64,000 bases of DNA from Nocardia pseudobrasiliensis NBRC 108224. GTDB taxonomy: Bacteria > Actinomycetota > Actinomycetes > Mycobacteriales > Mycobacteriaceae. The position numbers and the translations under genes were made by a program. This document shows positions 1-8,332 of this stretch, piece by piece. Every line of letters begins with the position of its first letter. Position 1 is the stretch's first letter. Where the stretch lies: positions 101,929-165,928 of the forward strand of contig NZ_BDBS01000032.1 of the NCBI RefSeq assembly GCF_001613105.1, read 5' to 3'. Below the pieces are notes generated by a model. It saw nothing but the letters and a program-made list of their open reading frames with translations. It was not told the origin of the DNA and searched no databases.

Positions 1-1
1 C

Positions 2-370
2 AAGCCGAAGATCGACGAGGATTCCGACGTCGACAACGACATGCTGGCCCATATCGAGTTACGCCGCCGCGGTGCGGGTTTGGCCGGCATCATGGTGGCC
101 TCGGCCGATGGCCAGGCCTTCCGCGAACCGCTCGAGGAGATCGCGGCGAGCGGAGTTCCGGTGCAGGTGCTGGGATTCCGTGAGCATGCCAGCTGGGCGG
201 TGACGTCCGATATCCTCGAGTTCATCGATCTCGAGGACATCCCGGGTGTGTTCCGTGAACCGCTGCCCCGGGTCAGCCTCGACTCGCTGCCCGAAGAGGG
301 AGCCTGGCTGCAGCCCTTCCGACCGCTGTCGGCCCTGCTCACCTCCCGCCCCGCTCAAGGAGTCGCTTAG
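2..370 (+). CDS. NYN-domain protein, C-terminal part (5' end outside window)
   Basis: The reading frame is open from the window edge and ends in TAG at 368-370, giving about 122 residues of a longer protein. The visible part reads as the end of an NYN (PIN-like) ribonuclease-fold domain: a V-A-S-A-D-G-Q segment followed by a strand and the sequence V-Q-V-L-G-F-R, then a conserved tail G-A-W-L-Q-P-F-R-P-L. In Mycobacterium tuberculosis a protein of this type (Rv0207c) lies directly before mmpL3, and the same order is seen here. The stop codon overlaps the GTG start of mmpL3 by one base, so the two are probably translated together. The start and any catalytic acidic residues lie outside the window. 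The family assignment rests on the tail pattern and context. Confidence 0.75.
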   Translation, partial: KPKIDEDSDVDNDMLAHIELRRRGAGLAGIMVASADGQAFREPLEEIAASGVPVQVLGFREHASWAVTSDILEFIDLEDIPGVFREPLPRVSLDSLPEEGAWLQPFRPLSALLTSRPAQGVA

Positions 371-3312
371 TGTTCACCCGCTGGGGCGACCTGGTCTACA
401 GATTCCGCTTCGCCGTGCTCGGCGCGGTGGTCGCCGCGCTGCTCGGCCTGGGCGGCTACGGATTCGGAGTCGAAAAGCACCTCAGCTCCAGCGGGTGGTT
501 CGATCCGAACGCCGAGTCGTCACAGGCCGCGGTGCTGGTGGACGACACCTATGGACGCGATCACACCGGTGACGTGATCCTGCTGTACACCGCCCCGGAC
601 GGGAAGACCGTCGACGATCCGCAGTTCAGCGGGCAGGTCGTCGATTCGCTCAACGGCCTGACGCAGAAGTATCCGAATCAGATCGGCGGCGTCAACGTCT
701 CCTACTGGCGGCTGGCGAATCCGAAGACGCAGTCCTCGGCCATCTTCTCCAGTCCGGACAAGAAGGTCGCGTTCGCCACGGTCGCCATCAAGGGCGACAA
801 CGACACCGACACGATGAACAACTTCCGGGATGTGAAGGACGTCTTCAAGATTCCCGGCGTCGATGTTCAGGTCGCGGGTCTGCAGGCGGTGTCGGGCACC
901 CTGCAGGACACCATCGCCTCCGATCAGAAACGCATGGAGATGCTGGCCATCCCGGCGGTCGGGGTGCTGCTGTTCTTCATCTTCGGCGGCATCGTCGCCG
1001 CGGCGCTGCCGCTGATCGTCGGTGGTCTGACGATCGTGGGCGCCAACGGCATCGTCCGATTCATCACCAACTTCACCGAGGTCAACTCCTTTGTCGGCGC
1101 GGTGGTGTCGATGATCGGCCTCGGCCTGGCGATCGACTACGGGCTGTTCATCGTGAGTCGCTTCCGCGAGGAACTCGCCGAGGGTTACGACACCAAGGCG
1201 GCGGTGCGGCGCTCGGTCATGACCGCGGGCCGCACGGTCATGTTCTCCGCCATCATGATCATCGCGGCCAGTGCGGGCATGCTGCTGTTCCCGCAGGGCT
1301 TCCTGAAATCGCTGGCCTACGGCACGATCGCGACGGTGCTGCTGGCGGCGGTCTCGTCGCTGACGATCCTGCCCGCCATTCTCAGCATCCTCGGCAAGCG
1401 CGTGGACGCGCTGGGCCTGAAGGGGATGCGCAAGACCAAGACCGCCGAAGAGGTGGAGAACGGTTTCTGGGGTCGCAGTACACAGTGGGTGATGAAGCAT
1501 CCGCTCAAGGTGGCGATCCCGCTGTGCATCATCCTGCTGCTGCTGATCATTCCGGTGAAGAATCTGAAGTTCGGGGGTATCAGCGAAAGCTATCTGCCCC
1601 CGGACAATCCGACCCGCGTGGCGCAGGAGGAGTTCGACAAACTCTTCCCGGCCTTCCGCACCAACTCGATTCAGCTGGTGATCGTCGGCACCGATCGCAA
1701 TGCCATCGGCGCGGCCATCAACAAGGCCAATCAGGCGCCCGGACTGCTGCAGAAGTTCGCGACTCCCGGCGCGCCGCCGAAGGATACGGACGTCTGGAAG
1801 ACCACCACCCAGCTCAAGGATCCGGATCATCCGGATGAGACCGTCGACTACTTACGGTCGATGGACGTCTCCGACAGCATCCAGGTGCTCATCGGCGGTC
1901 AGCCGGTCATGCAGAAGGACAGTATCGACACGCTGATGCAGCGGATGCCGATCATGATCGCGCTGGTCGTCCTGGCCACCACGTTGCTGATGTTCCTGAC
2001 CTTCGGCTCACTGGTGCTGCCGATCAAGGCGGCACTGATGAGCGCGCTCGGTCTCGGTTCGACGCTGGGCATTCTGACCTGGATCTTCGTCGACGGACAC
2101 GGCGCCGGACTGCTGAATTTCACACCGCAGCCGATCATGTCGCCGGTACTGGTGTTGATCATCTCGATCATCTACGGCCTGTCCACCGACTACGAGGTCT
2201 TCCTGCTCTCGCGCATGGTCGAGGCCCGCGCGGTGGGCGCGAGCACCACCGAGGCGGTGCGCATCGGCACCGCCCAGACCGGGCGCATCATCACCGCGGC
2301 CGCGCTGATCCTGTTCGTGGTCGTCGGCGCGTTCGCATTCTCCGATCTGGTGATGATGCAGTACATCGCCTACGGCATGGTCGCGGCGCTGTTCATCGAT
2401 GCGACCGTACTGCGCATGCTGCTGGTGCCCGCCACCATGAAGCTGCTCGGTGACGACTGCTGGTGGGCGCCCGCGTGGATGAAGCGCATCCAGCAGAAGA
2501 TCGGCCTGGGCGAGCCCATTCTGCACAGCGAACATCCCGCCGGGACCGATGTGGTCGACCTGGTCAAGACCACGCCCGTCACCGATCCGGTGACCATGCA
2601 GATCCCGATGCTGCCCGACGGCACCCCCGCCAAACCGGCCCGTAAACCCAAGCGCGCCCGGTTCATTCGCGACGCCGACAGCGAGGCGCCCACCGAACGT
2701 CTGAACCAGACCCCCAAGGTCACCGATCGGCCCGCCGACGGTCCGAAGACGAGTCTGCTCGATATGCGCGGCGTCGACCAGATCTCGGGCCCCCCGGTGA
2801 TCCCCCTGGTGCGCCAACCCGATCCGGCCGCCGCGCCCGAGCTCTCCACCCCACCGGACGCCCACGAACCCCCGCCGTCCCCCCAACTCCCGAGCATCTC
2901 CACCCCCCAGATCTCGCGCCCCGCCGCACCCCCGCGCCTGATCCCCCCCGACCAGGCCACCTCCTCCGCCGACCCCGCCGCACCCACGGCCCCCGTCGGC
3001 GCGACCCCGCGCATCCTGCCCCCACAACCCCAAATCCCCAGCGTCCCACCCCACCCCGCGAGCCGAGCCCAGGCCTACCACCCCGAGCCCGCGGAAGACC
3101 CCGCCCCCACCGAGGACACCCCACCCGAACCCCCGCACCCCGGCACCGACCCCACCCCCACCAACCGCAGCAGCATCGAGAAGTGGATGTCCGACCTACG
3201 CTCCTCCCGCCGCCGCACCAACACCCCCGACCCGAACGAGGGCAAACACACCGGCACCCCGGGCCGCACGGTCAGCGTCAACGAACTACTCCGCCGCCAG
3301 AACCGCGACTGA
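370..3312 (+). CDS. mmpL3: MmpL3 trehalose monomycolate transporter
   Basis: An RND-superfamily inner membrane protein of 980 residues that in mycolate bacteria moves trehalose monomycolate across the plasma membrane for cell-wall assembly. Twelve membrane segments are arranged as two RND halves. The proton-relay pairs are visible: D256-Y257 in G-L-G-L-A-I-D-Y-G (the same numbering as in M. tuberculosis) and D607-Y608 in G-L-S-T-D-Y-E. From about residue 730 to the end the protein is a Pro-rich, charged, probably disordered cytoplasmic tail, as in other MmpL3 proteins. Translation starts at GTG 370, overlapping the upstream stop by one base. The coding strand becomes very C-rich and G-poor from about 2820 to the end. 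The upstream NYN gene supports the MmpL3 assignment over other MmpL paralogues. Confidence 0.95.
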   Translation: MFTRWGDLVYRFRFAVLGAVVAALLGLGGYGFGVEKHLSSSGWFDPNAESSQAAVLVDDTYGRDHTGDVILLYTAPDGKTVDDPQFSGQVVDSLNGLTQKYPNQIGGVNVSYWRLANPKTQSSAIFSSPDKKVAFATVAIKGDNDTDTMNNFRDVKDVFKIPGVDVQVAGLQAVSGTLQDTIASDQKRMEMLAIPAVGVLLFFIFGGIVAAALPLIVGGLTIVGANGIVRFITNFTEVNSFVGAVVSMIGLGLAIDYGLFIVSRFREELAEGYDTKAAVRRSVMTAGRTVMFSAIMIIAASAGMLLFPQGFLKSLAYGTIATVLLAAVSSLTILPAILSILGKRVDALGLKGMRKTKTAEEVENGFWGRSTQWVMKHPLKVAIPLCIILLLLIIPVKNLKFGGISESYLPPDNPTRVAQEEFDKLFPAFRTNSIQLVIVGTDRNAIGAAINKANQAPGLLQKFATPGAPPKDTDVWKTTTQLKDPDHPDETVDYLRSMDVSDSIQVLIGGQPVMQKDSIDTLMQRMPIMIALVVLATTLLMFLTFGSLVLPIKAALMSALGLGSTLGILTWIFVDGHGAGLLNFTPQPIMSPVLVLIISIIYGLSTDYEVFLLSRMVEARAVGASTTEAVRIGTAQTGRIITAAALILFVVVGAFAFSDLVMMQYIAYGMVAALFIDATVLRMLLVPATMKLLGDDCWWAPAWMKRIQQKIGLGEPILHSEHPAGTDVVDLVKTTPVTDPVTMQIPMLPDGTPAKPARKPKRARFIRDADSEAPTERLNQTPKVTDRPADGPKTSLLDMRGVDQISGPPVIPLVRQPDPAAAPELSTPPDAHEPPPSPQLPSISTPQISRPAAPPRLIPPDQATSSADPAAPTAPVGATPRILPPQPQIPSVPPHPASRAQAYHPEPAEDPAPTEDTPPEPPHPGTDPTPTNRSSIEKWMSDLRSSRRRTNTPDPNEGKHTGTPGRTVSVNELLRRQNRD

Positions 3313-3355
3313 GCAACTCGAGGCAGTCCGTCCGCGAGGATTGGAGTGATCGTTC

Positions 3356-3925
3356 GTGACTGTCCCTGCCATGCACCCACGCCCAGGCAACCTCCGTACG
3401 GTCGCCGAGCAGATCGAGAGTGCAACGGGTTTGCGTGTCGAGATTCTGGGAGGAAATCTCGTGATTTCCCCAACACCTCGCGGCAAGCATGCGGGAACAA
3501 TCCGACGGCTACAGCAACAGATCGAGGCCCGGATTCCCGATGGGCTGGCGACCTACGAGGTCACCTCCCTGGCCTTGGCCGGCGATCCCGACGACTACTG
3601 CACGCCGGACTTGGTGATCCTGCCCGATGCCTGGGATGAAGACGACGAGTGGCTGGCCGAGCCCACGGACGTCGAACTGGCGGTGGAAGTGATCTCTCAG
3701 TCCGAGAAGTCCCGGCAGATCACCGATAAGAACGGTTGGTACAGCGTGGCGGGCGTCCGCCTCCTACTGGTCGTCGACCCCAGGTTCGGCAAATGGACCC
3801 TCTATTCACATCCCCGAAACGACTCGTACCACGGCGAACTCGAAGGTGAATACGGCGTCGACATTCCGTTGCCGAAGCCGTTTGCCTTCTCGCTCGATAC
3901 CGGTTGCCTTCCGCGATACGCCTGA
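3356..3925 (+). CDS. Uma2-family (DUF820) PD-(D/E)XK nuclease-fold protein
   Basis: A 189-residue protein of the Uma2 family, which has a restriction-endonuclease-like fold; most members have no proven function. The core motifs are present: an acidic residue in C-T-P-D85-L-V-I, then E107-L-A-V-E111-V-I-S, with lysines at 118 and 125. The start is GTG 3356, with GGAG about 10 bases upstream; ATG 3371 is an alternative that would lose only five residues. It sits alone between mmpL3 and a convergent hydrolase, with no toxin-antitoxin or restriction partner beside it. Family membership is well supported; nuclease activity is an inference from the fold. Confidence 0.85.
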   Translation: MTVPAMHPRPGNLRTVAEQIESATGLRVEILGGNLVISPTPRGKHAGTIRRLQQQIEARIPDGLATYEVTSLALAGDPDDYCTPDLVILPDAWDEDDEWLAEPTDVELAVEVISQSEKSRQITDKNGWYSVAGVRLLLVVDPRFGKWTLYSHPRNDSYHGELEGEYGVDIPLPKPFAFSLDTGCLPRYA

Positions 3926-3935
3926 ATCCCCAGAC

Positions 3936-4745
3936 TCACGCCCGGGAGGCGTGGCCGGAACGGGCTGTGGCCGTACGGATTTCGGTGGTTATGAGGGTGG
4001 GGGCCTCGAGCATGGGGACGTGGCCTACCGCGGGGAGGGTTCGGGTGTGGAGGGTCGGGTGGGTGGGGTGGTGGTTGTTGTCCTTGGGCGGGAGGAGGCG
4101 ATCCTCGGCGCAGAACAGGAGGGTGGTGGGGGCGGTGATGTCGGGGAAGCGGGTGAAACCGGCTGGGATGCTGGGGTCTTCGGTCAGGTCGTCGACGACC
4201 GTGCAGTGGGCGGGGGCCAGGGCGTTGGCGGTGGCCAAGCGGTGCGGGACGAGGGCGGGGCGGTGTACGAGCAGCGGGGTGACCAGGCTGCGGACCATGG
4301 GATGGGCGCCCGCTCCCGCGCCGACGCCGATGACGGGAGCGAAGGCACGGTACTTGCGGATGAGGCGTTGGGACGCACCGGCATCCGAGGCCCACAGGCC
4401 GCCGGGGGAGATGGCGGTGACCGTGCGGGCGCGGCCGCGGGCGGCCAATTCCAAGACCAGCCAGGCGCCCAGCGAATTGCCTACCAGATGTGCTGTGGGC
4501 CAACCCGTTTCGTCGAGAACCGATTCCACGAAATCGGCCAGGGCGGCGATCGTCACGGGGCGGGGCGCGGGCGGGCCGCCCCAGTGGCCGGGCAGGGTGG
4601 GCGCGAGAACGTCGTAGTCGCTTGCCAATTCGTCCGCGACCACACCCCAGGACTGCCAGGTGAGCAGCAGGCCGTGGACCAGCAGCAGCGGCTCGCCTCG
4701 TCCGGCACGAAACTGCGGTTCCGGTTCGCTCACGACCTGCGCCAT
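3936..4745 (-). CDS. alpha/beta hydrolase
   Basis: A 269-residue single-domain alpha/beta hydrolase. The oxyanion region H-G at residues 24-25, the nucleophile elbow G-N-S91-L-G and the catalytic histidine H242 in V-G-H-V-P-M form the usual triad with an Asp in between (probably in C-A-E-D-R-L). No signal peptide is seen, so it should be cytoplasmic. Substrate cannot be told from sequence. The 3' half of the gene (3960-4300) is very G-poor on its coding strand, unlike the 5' half. A TAGCCT box six bases before the ATG suggests a leaderless transcript. It converges with the Uma2 gene, with 10 bases between the stop codons. Confidence 0.9.
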   Translation of the reverse strand: MAQVVSEPEPQFRAGRGEPLLLVHGLLLTWQSWGVVADELASDYDVLAPTLPGHWGGPPAPRPVTIAALADFVESVLDETGWPTAHLVGNSLGAWLVLELAARGRARTVTAISPGGLWASDAGASQRLIRKYRAFAPVIGVGAGAGAHPMVRSLVTPLLVHRPALVPHRLATANALAPAHCTVVDDLTEDPSIPAGFTRFPDITAPTTLLFCAEDRLLPPKDNNHHPTHPTLHTRTLPAVGHVPMLEAPTLITTEIRTATARSGHASRA

Positions 4746-4751
4746 GCACCG

Positions 4752-4757
4752 AGGCTA
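4752..4757 (-). promoter_or_regulatory. -10 box TAGCCT of the alpha/beta hydrolase gene
   Basis: TAGCCT on the minus strand ends six bases before the ATG at 4745. With a TANNNT -10 box the transcript would begin at or within a base of the start codon, so the mRNA is probably leaderless. Confidence 0.55.
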
Positions 4758-4782
4758 CCGGTCGGCCGCTACGTCGGCCCGG

Positions 4783-5457
4783 TCAGAGCCCGGACATCAT
4801 CCGCCGCCACTGCGCCGCGAACGGCTGTTTGGCGGTGACCGAACCGAATCGAGTGCGCCCGTGCACCACCAGATGCAGCCGCCCGATCGGCGGGCCGGTG
4901 CGCACCTTGTTGTTGGCGCTGGAACCGATCAGCTCGATGCCGTTGAGATCGACGGTCGCCTCACCGGGCACGATCAGGGTCAGCGAACTGCAGAAATCAT
5001 CGATCTGCACCTCGACCACCTGCGTGCTCATCACGGCCTGGGTGAAATCGAGGGTCACCCCGGACAGATAGCTGTTGAGATACAGCGTGGGCGGCACCTG
5101 CCACGGCCCCTTGCGGGTGACCCCGGACAGCCGCGCGCGGATCACATTGCCGCCCGCGGCGGGTACGGCCGAACTCGGCGGCACGAACGGCCGCGGCTGC
5201 TGCGGCGAATGTGGTTGTCCCGCCAGCCGAATCCCGGGCAGATCGATGAGTACCGCGTTCAACTCGCCGCGCGTCTTGGCCGCCAGCGCGGTATCCATGC
5301 GCTCGGTGAACTCACCCAGCGACAGCATCCCGAGCCCGACCGCGCGCTGCAGCAGCGCCCCGACATGTTCCCGTTCGATATCCGAGACCCGCAGTTCCCG
5401 ATCGCCCACCGCGCCCCCGGTCTGCTGGGTGGCCGGGGCAGGAATCGTCTCACCCAT
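4783..5457 (-). CDS. DUF1707 SHOCT-like domain protein
   Basis: A 224-residue protein with an N-terminal DUF1707 domain: the pattern R-V-S-D-I-E-R-E-H-V, a G-M-L-S-L-G-E-F-T-E-R stretch and A-A-K-T-R-G-E-L lie in the first 60 residues after a short Pro/Gln-rich lead. The second half is a beta-rich domain of the kind often found after DUF1707 (cell wall-active antibiotics response-like). No membrane segment is evident. I place the start at ATG 5457 because TAGCCT lies seven bases upstream, matching the leaderless pattern of neighbouring genes. ATG 5493 is an alternative with an AGGGA sequence upstream and adds 12 residues. Function is unknown; envelope-stress roles are proposed for relatives. 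Confidence 0.8.
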   Translation of the reverse strand: MGETIPAPATQQTGGAVGDRELRVSDIEREHVGALLQRAVGLGMLSLGEFTERMDTALAAKTRGELNAVLIDLPGIRLAGQPHSPQQPRPFVPPSSAVPAAGGNVIRARLSGVTRKGPWQVPPTLYLNSYLSGVTLDFTQAVMSTQVVEVQIDDFCSSLTLIVPGEATVDLNGIELIGSSANNKVRTGPPIGRLHLVVHGRTRFGSVTAKQPFAAQWRRMMSGL

Positions 5458-5464
5458 GCGTTCG

Positions 5465-5470
5465 AGGCTA
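5465..5470 (-). promoter_or_regulatory. -10 box TAGCCT of the DUF1707 gene
   Basis: TAGCCT on the minus strand lies seven bases before ATG 5457. It supports that start over the in-frame ATG at 5493 and predicts a leaderless mRNA. Confidence 0.45.
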
Positions 5471-5517
5471 CCCACGCGACGGTAACCGCACATCAGGGCA
5501 ATCCCTGAGGTCCGCGA

Positions 5518-6738
5518 TCAGGTTTCGGTCGCGGGCGGGTCGTAGCGTCCGGCGGTCGGCTCGTCGGGCTCGGCGTGGAACATCGGTTCACCGCCGGTAT
5601 TGAGTTCCTGATACAGCTCCTCGGGACTGTCCGCGAGCAGCGATCGGATCGCGGTATTCAACATCGCCACGAACGGCACCGCCAGCAGACCACCCGGAAT
5701 TCCGGCCAGCACCACGCCGGTGGTGATCGCCAGCACGACCGCGAGCGGATGGATGTCCACCGCGCGACCCAGTACGAGCGGTTGCAGCACATGGCCTTCC
5801 AGCTGCATGACCGCGATGGTGATGCCCAGCACGATCAGCGCGGTCACCCAGCCCTTGGTCATCAGCGCCAGGAATACCGCGATCGATCCGGCCAGCACCG
5901 AACCCACGATCGGAATGAACGCGCCGATGAACACCAGCGACGCCAGCGGCAGGGCCAGCGGCACATTGAGAATCGCCAGCCCGGCCCCGATGCCGATCGC
6001 GTCCACGGCCGCCACCATGACCGTGCCGCGGACGAAACTGATCAGCGTGCCGAAGGCCAGCCGTCCCGCGGTGCGGACCCGATCGCGTTGCGGGGTGGGC
6101 ACGATCCGGGTGAGGAATTCCCAGATGTGGTCGCCGCCGTAGAGGAAGAAGATCAGGATGAACAGCGTCAGGAACGCGCCGGTGAAGAATTCGCCGATCG
6201 CGGCCGCGGTGGTCAGCGCCCCGTTGGTGAGCGAGTCCTGATTCGACTCGATAGCCTTGATGACCTTGTTGCCCGCATCGCGGATCTGATCGTTGCTCAG
6301 ATGCAGCGGCCCGTTGATCAGCCAGTCCTGAATCTGATGGATGCTGGTCTTGAATTCGTCGGTCAGCTGCGGCACACCGGTGACGGCCTGCTCGATCACG
6401 AAGGTGAAGATTCCGGCGACCAGGCCGAGCGAGCCCATCAGCGCCACCACCACGCCGAGCCCGCGCGGCAGACCCACCCGCTGCATCCAATCCACCAGCG
6501 GCGAGAGCAGCGCGGCCGCCAGCAGTCCGATGGCCAGCGGAATCACGACCGTGGTGAGTTTATGCGCCAGATAGGCCACGGCCAGCACGGCGACGAGGAT
6601 GATCAGCAGCCGCCAACACCATTCCGCGGCCTCGCGCACCAGCGGATGTACCGCCTCGGCGGCCGACCGCCCCGAGCGGGTGGCGCGCAGCCTGCGTTGC
6701 GAGCCGTCGACCGGCTGGGTACCCCTGCCCTCGTTCAC
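5518..6738 (-). CDS. AI-2E family transporter (PerM-like permease)
   Basis: A 406-residue integral membrane protein of the AI-2E/PerM family. Two hydrophobic segments near the N terminus (about residues 38-85) are followed by a soluble region with a Q-L-T-D-E-F pattern, then a cluster of C-terminal membrane segments containing G-A-F-I-P-I-V-G-S and G-I-P-G-G-L-L-A-V-P, both typical of the family. Members export autoinducer-2 or act as ion/solute exporters; the substrate here is unknown. The GTG start at 6738 has TAGGCT six bases upstream and is divergent from the adenylate cyclase gene, the two promoters lying in 69 bases. A long open frame runs antisense to this gene but is a composition effect. 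Confidence 0.9.
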   Translation of the reverse strand: MNEGRGTQPVDGSQRRLRATRSGRSAAEAVHPLVREAAEWCWRLLIILVAVLAVAYLAHKLTTVVIPLAIGLLAAALLSPLVDWMQRVGLPRGLGVVVALMGSLGLVAGIFTFVIEQAVTGVPQLTDEFKTSIHQIQDWLINGPLHLSNDQIRDAGNKVIKAIESNQDSLTNGALTTAAAIGEFFTGAFLTLFILIFFLYGGDHIWEFLTRIVPTPQRDRVRTAGRLAFGTLISFVRGTVMVAAVDAIGIGAGLAILNVPLALPLASLVFIGAFIPIVGSVLAGSIAVFLALMTKGWVTALIVLGITIAVMQLEGHVLQPLVLGRAVDIHPLAVVLAITTGVVLAGIPGGLLAVPFVAMLNTAIRSLLADSPEELYQELNTGGEPMFHAEPDEPTAGRYDPPATET

Positions 6739-6744
6739 GCCGCG

Positions 6745-6750
6745 AGCCTA
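6745..6750 (-). promoter_or_regulatory. -10 box TAGGCT of the AI-2E transporter gene
   Basis: TAGGCT on the minus strand ends six bases before GTG 6738, consistent with leaderless transcription. Its -35 region must overlap that of the divergent cyclase promoter. Confidence 0.55.
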
Positions 6751-6794
6751 ACCGCCGCGGCCGCCGCGAGCACGTGTCCACGGTGCGGTGACGC

Positions 6795-6800
6795 TAGATT
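6795..6800 (+). promoter_or_regulatory. -10 box TAGATT of the adenylate cyclase gene
   Basis: TAGATT lies seven bases before GTG 6808 and only one base before an in-frame GTG at 6802, which favours 6808 as the start of a leaderless mRNA. Confidence 0.55.
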
Positions 6801-6807
6801 GGTGATC

Positions 6808-8328
6808 GTGTCAGCGCCCTTGGAAGCGGTCAAACAGACCATGCGAACGCGCTGGCCGCTATACCTCGCATCGATGCTGGCGGCCAACGCCTTCGGCGCG
6901 ATTCTGGTCTACGCCTTCATTCAATACGGTCTGCCCGCACCGGAGGGCAGCCCCAACGGTATCCGCCGCGCGGGTCTGCTGGTCCCGGCGCTGGTGTTCT
7001 GCATCGGTGGCGCGCTCAGCCTGACCTCCTCGGCGCTGATGCTGCGTCCGGTCATGCGCTGGCAGGTCCGCGGCGGCCCGCCGAGTCGCCAGGAGCAGAT
7101 GGCCGCCCTGCACGCGCCGCTGCGGCAGTCGATCGTGCATCTGGCGCTGTGGCTGGTCGGCGGCGCGGTGCTGGCCTGGTCGATCATCGCGGAGACGCCA
7201 CAGCTGGCGGGTGCGGTCATCGTGACCGAATGTATGGCCGCCACCATCGTGTTCGGCTTCACCTACATGCTGGGCGAGCGGATCCTGCGGCCGGTCGCCG
7301 CGCACGCGCTGCAGACCGGCACCTTCGACCACACCCTCACCCCGGGCGTCGGCACCCGCATGGGGATGACCTGGGGCATGGGCACATTCGCGCCGACCAT
7401 CGCGATCGTGCTGCTGTGTGTCACGCAGATCACCTCCCAGGTGCAGTTCTCCGCGCGTTCGCTGGCGGTGTCGATCCTGCTGCTGTGCGGGGTGGTGATC
7501 CTGCAGGCGCTGGCGCTGTCGATGCTGACCGGCTCGAGCATCTCCGATCCGGTGCGTCAGCTCTCGCGGGCCATCGACCGGGTGCAGGAGGGCGCGCGCG
7601 ACGTTCAGGTCGAGGTCTTCGACGGCAGTGAGATCGGCCTGCTACAGGTCGGATTCAACCGAATGATGGAGGAGGCCGCGCAGCGGCGCGAACTGCAGGA
7701 GCTGTTCGGCCAGCACGTCGGCGAGGAGGTGGCCCGGCGCGCCCTCGAGTACGGCACCGAACTGGGCGGTGAGACCCGGTTCGTGGCGGTGCTGTTCGTC
7801 GATATGGTCGGTTCCACCGCCACCGCGGCCGAGCGCCCGCCGACCGAGGTGGTGAGCCTGCTCAACGAGTTCTTCCGGATCGTGGTGGATGTGGTGGACC
7901 GGCACAGCGGGCTGATCAACAAATTCGTCGGCGATGCCGCGCTGGCGATCTTCGGTGCGCCCCTGGATCGTCCCGACGCCCCGACCGCCGCGCTGGCGGC
8001 CGCGCGCGAACTGCGCGAGGCGCTGCGCGAGGTATCGGGATTGGATATCGGAATCGGTGTTTCCGCGGGTCTGGCCGTCGCCGGAAATATCGGCGCGGCC
8101 AATCGTTTCGAATATACGGTGATCGGCGATCCGGTCAACGAGGCTTCCCGGCTCACCGAACTGTCCAAGGAACATCCCGGGCGGGTGCTGGCCTCGGGCA
8201 GCGCACTGTATTTCGCCGACGGCTTCGAACAGCAATTCTGGGAAACGGGCGAAGAGGTCCAGCTGCGGGGACGCCGGCGCAAGACGAAACTGGCCTGGCC
8301 GAAAGAGGCTTCGGCGCTGTTAGGCTGA
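6808..8328 (+). CDS. membrane-bound class III adenylate cyclase with HAMP domain
   Basis: A 506-residue protein making cAMP from ATP at the membrane. About six hydrophobic segments fill residues 10-240; a HAMP linker follows (S-D-P-V-R-Q-L-S through F-D-G-S-E-I-G-L-L), then a C-terminal class III cyclase domain. Catalytic motifs are intact: metal-binding Asp in F-V-D-M-V-G-S, the second in K-F-V-G-D-A with its preceding Lys for adenine contact, the purine-specifying Asp in Y-T-V-I-G-D, and the transition-state Asn/Arg in N-E-A-S-R. The layout matches the mycobacterial Rv1318c/Rv1319c/Rv1320c/Rv3645 group. The start at GTG 6808 is set by the -10 box; a flippase-like gene follows four bases after the stop. 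Confidence 0.93.
   Translation: MSAPLEAVKQTMRTRWPLYLASMLAANAFGAILVYAFIQYGLPAPEGSPNGIRRAGLLVPALVFCIGGALSLTSSALMLRPVMRWQVRGGPPSRQEQMAALHAPLRQSIVHLALWLVGGAVLAWSIIAETPQLAGAVIVTECMAATIVFGFTYMLGERILRPVAAHALQTGTFDHTLTPGVGTRMGMTWGMGTFAPTIAIVLLCVTQITSQVQFSARSLAVSILLLCGVVILQALALSMLTGSSISDPVRQLSRAIDRVQEGARDVQVEVFDGSEIGLLQVGFNRMMEEAAQRRELQELFGQHVGEEVARRALEYGTELGGETRFVAVLFVDMVGSTATAAERPPTEVVSLLNEFFRIVVDVVDRHSGLINKFVGDAALAIFGAPLDRPDAPTAALAAARELREALREVSGLDIGIGVSAGLAVAGNIGAANRFEYTVIGDPVNEASRLTELSKEHPGRVLASGSALYFADGFEQQFWETGEEVQLRGRRRKTKLAWPKEASALLG
8321..8326 (+). promoter_or_regulatory. -10 box TAGGCT before the flippase-like gene
   Basis: TAGGCT overlaps the end of the cyclase gene and lies six bases before GTG 8333. 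The downstream gene may have its own leaderless transcript besides read-through from the cyclase. Confidence 0.5.
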
Positions 8329-8332
8329 CGTC

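Noticed and set aside
3356..3925. Uma2 protein as part of a toxin-antitoxin or restriction system
   Set aside because: No partner gene or methylase lies beside it, and mmpL3 and an ordinary hydrolase flank it.
5575..6807. Long upstream extension of the adenylate cyclase frame
   Set aside because: It is antisense to the AI-2E transporter and reads as Arg/His/Gln-rich noise; the real start is GTG 6808 with a -10 box.
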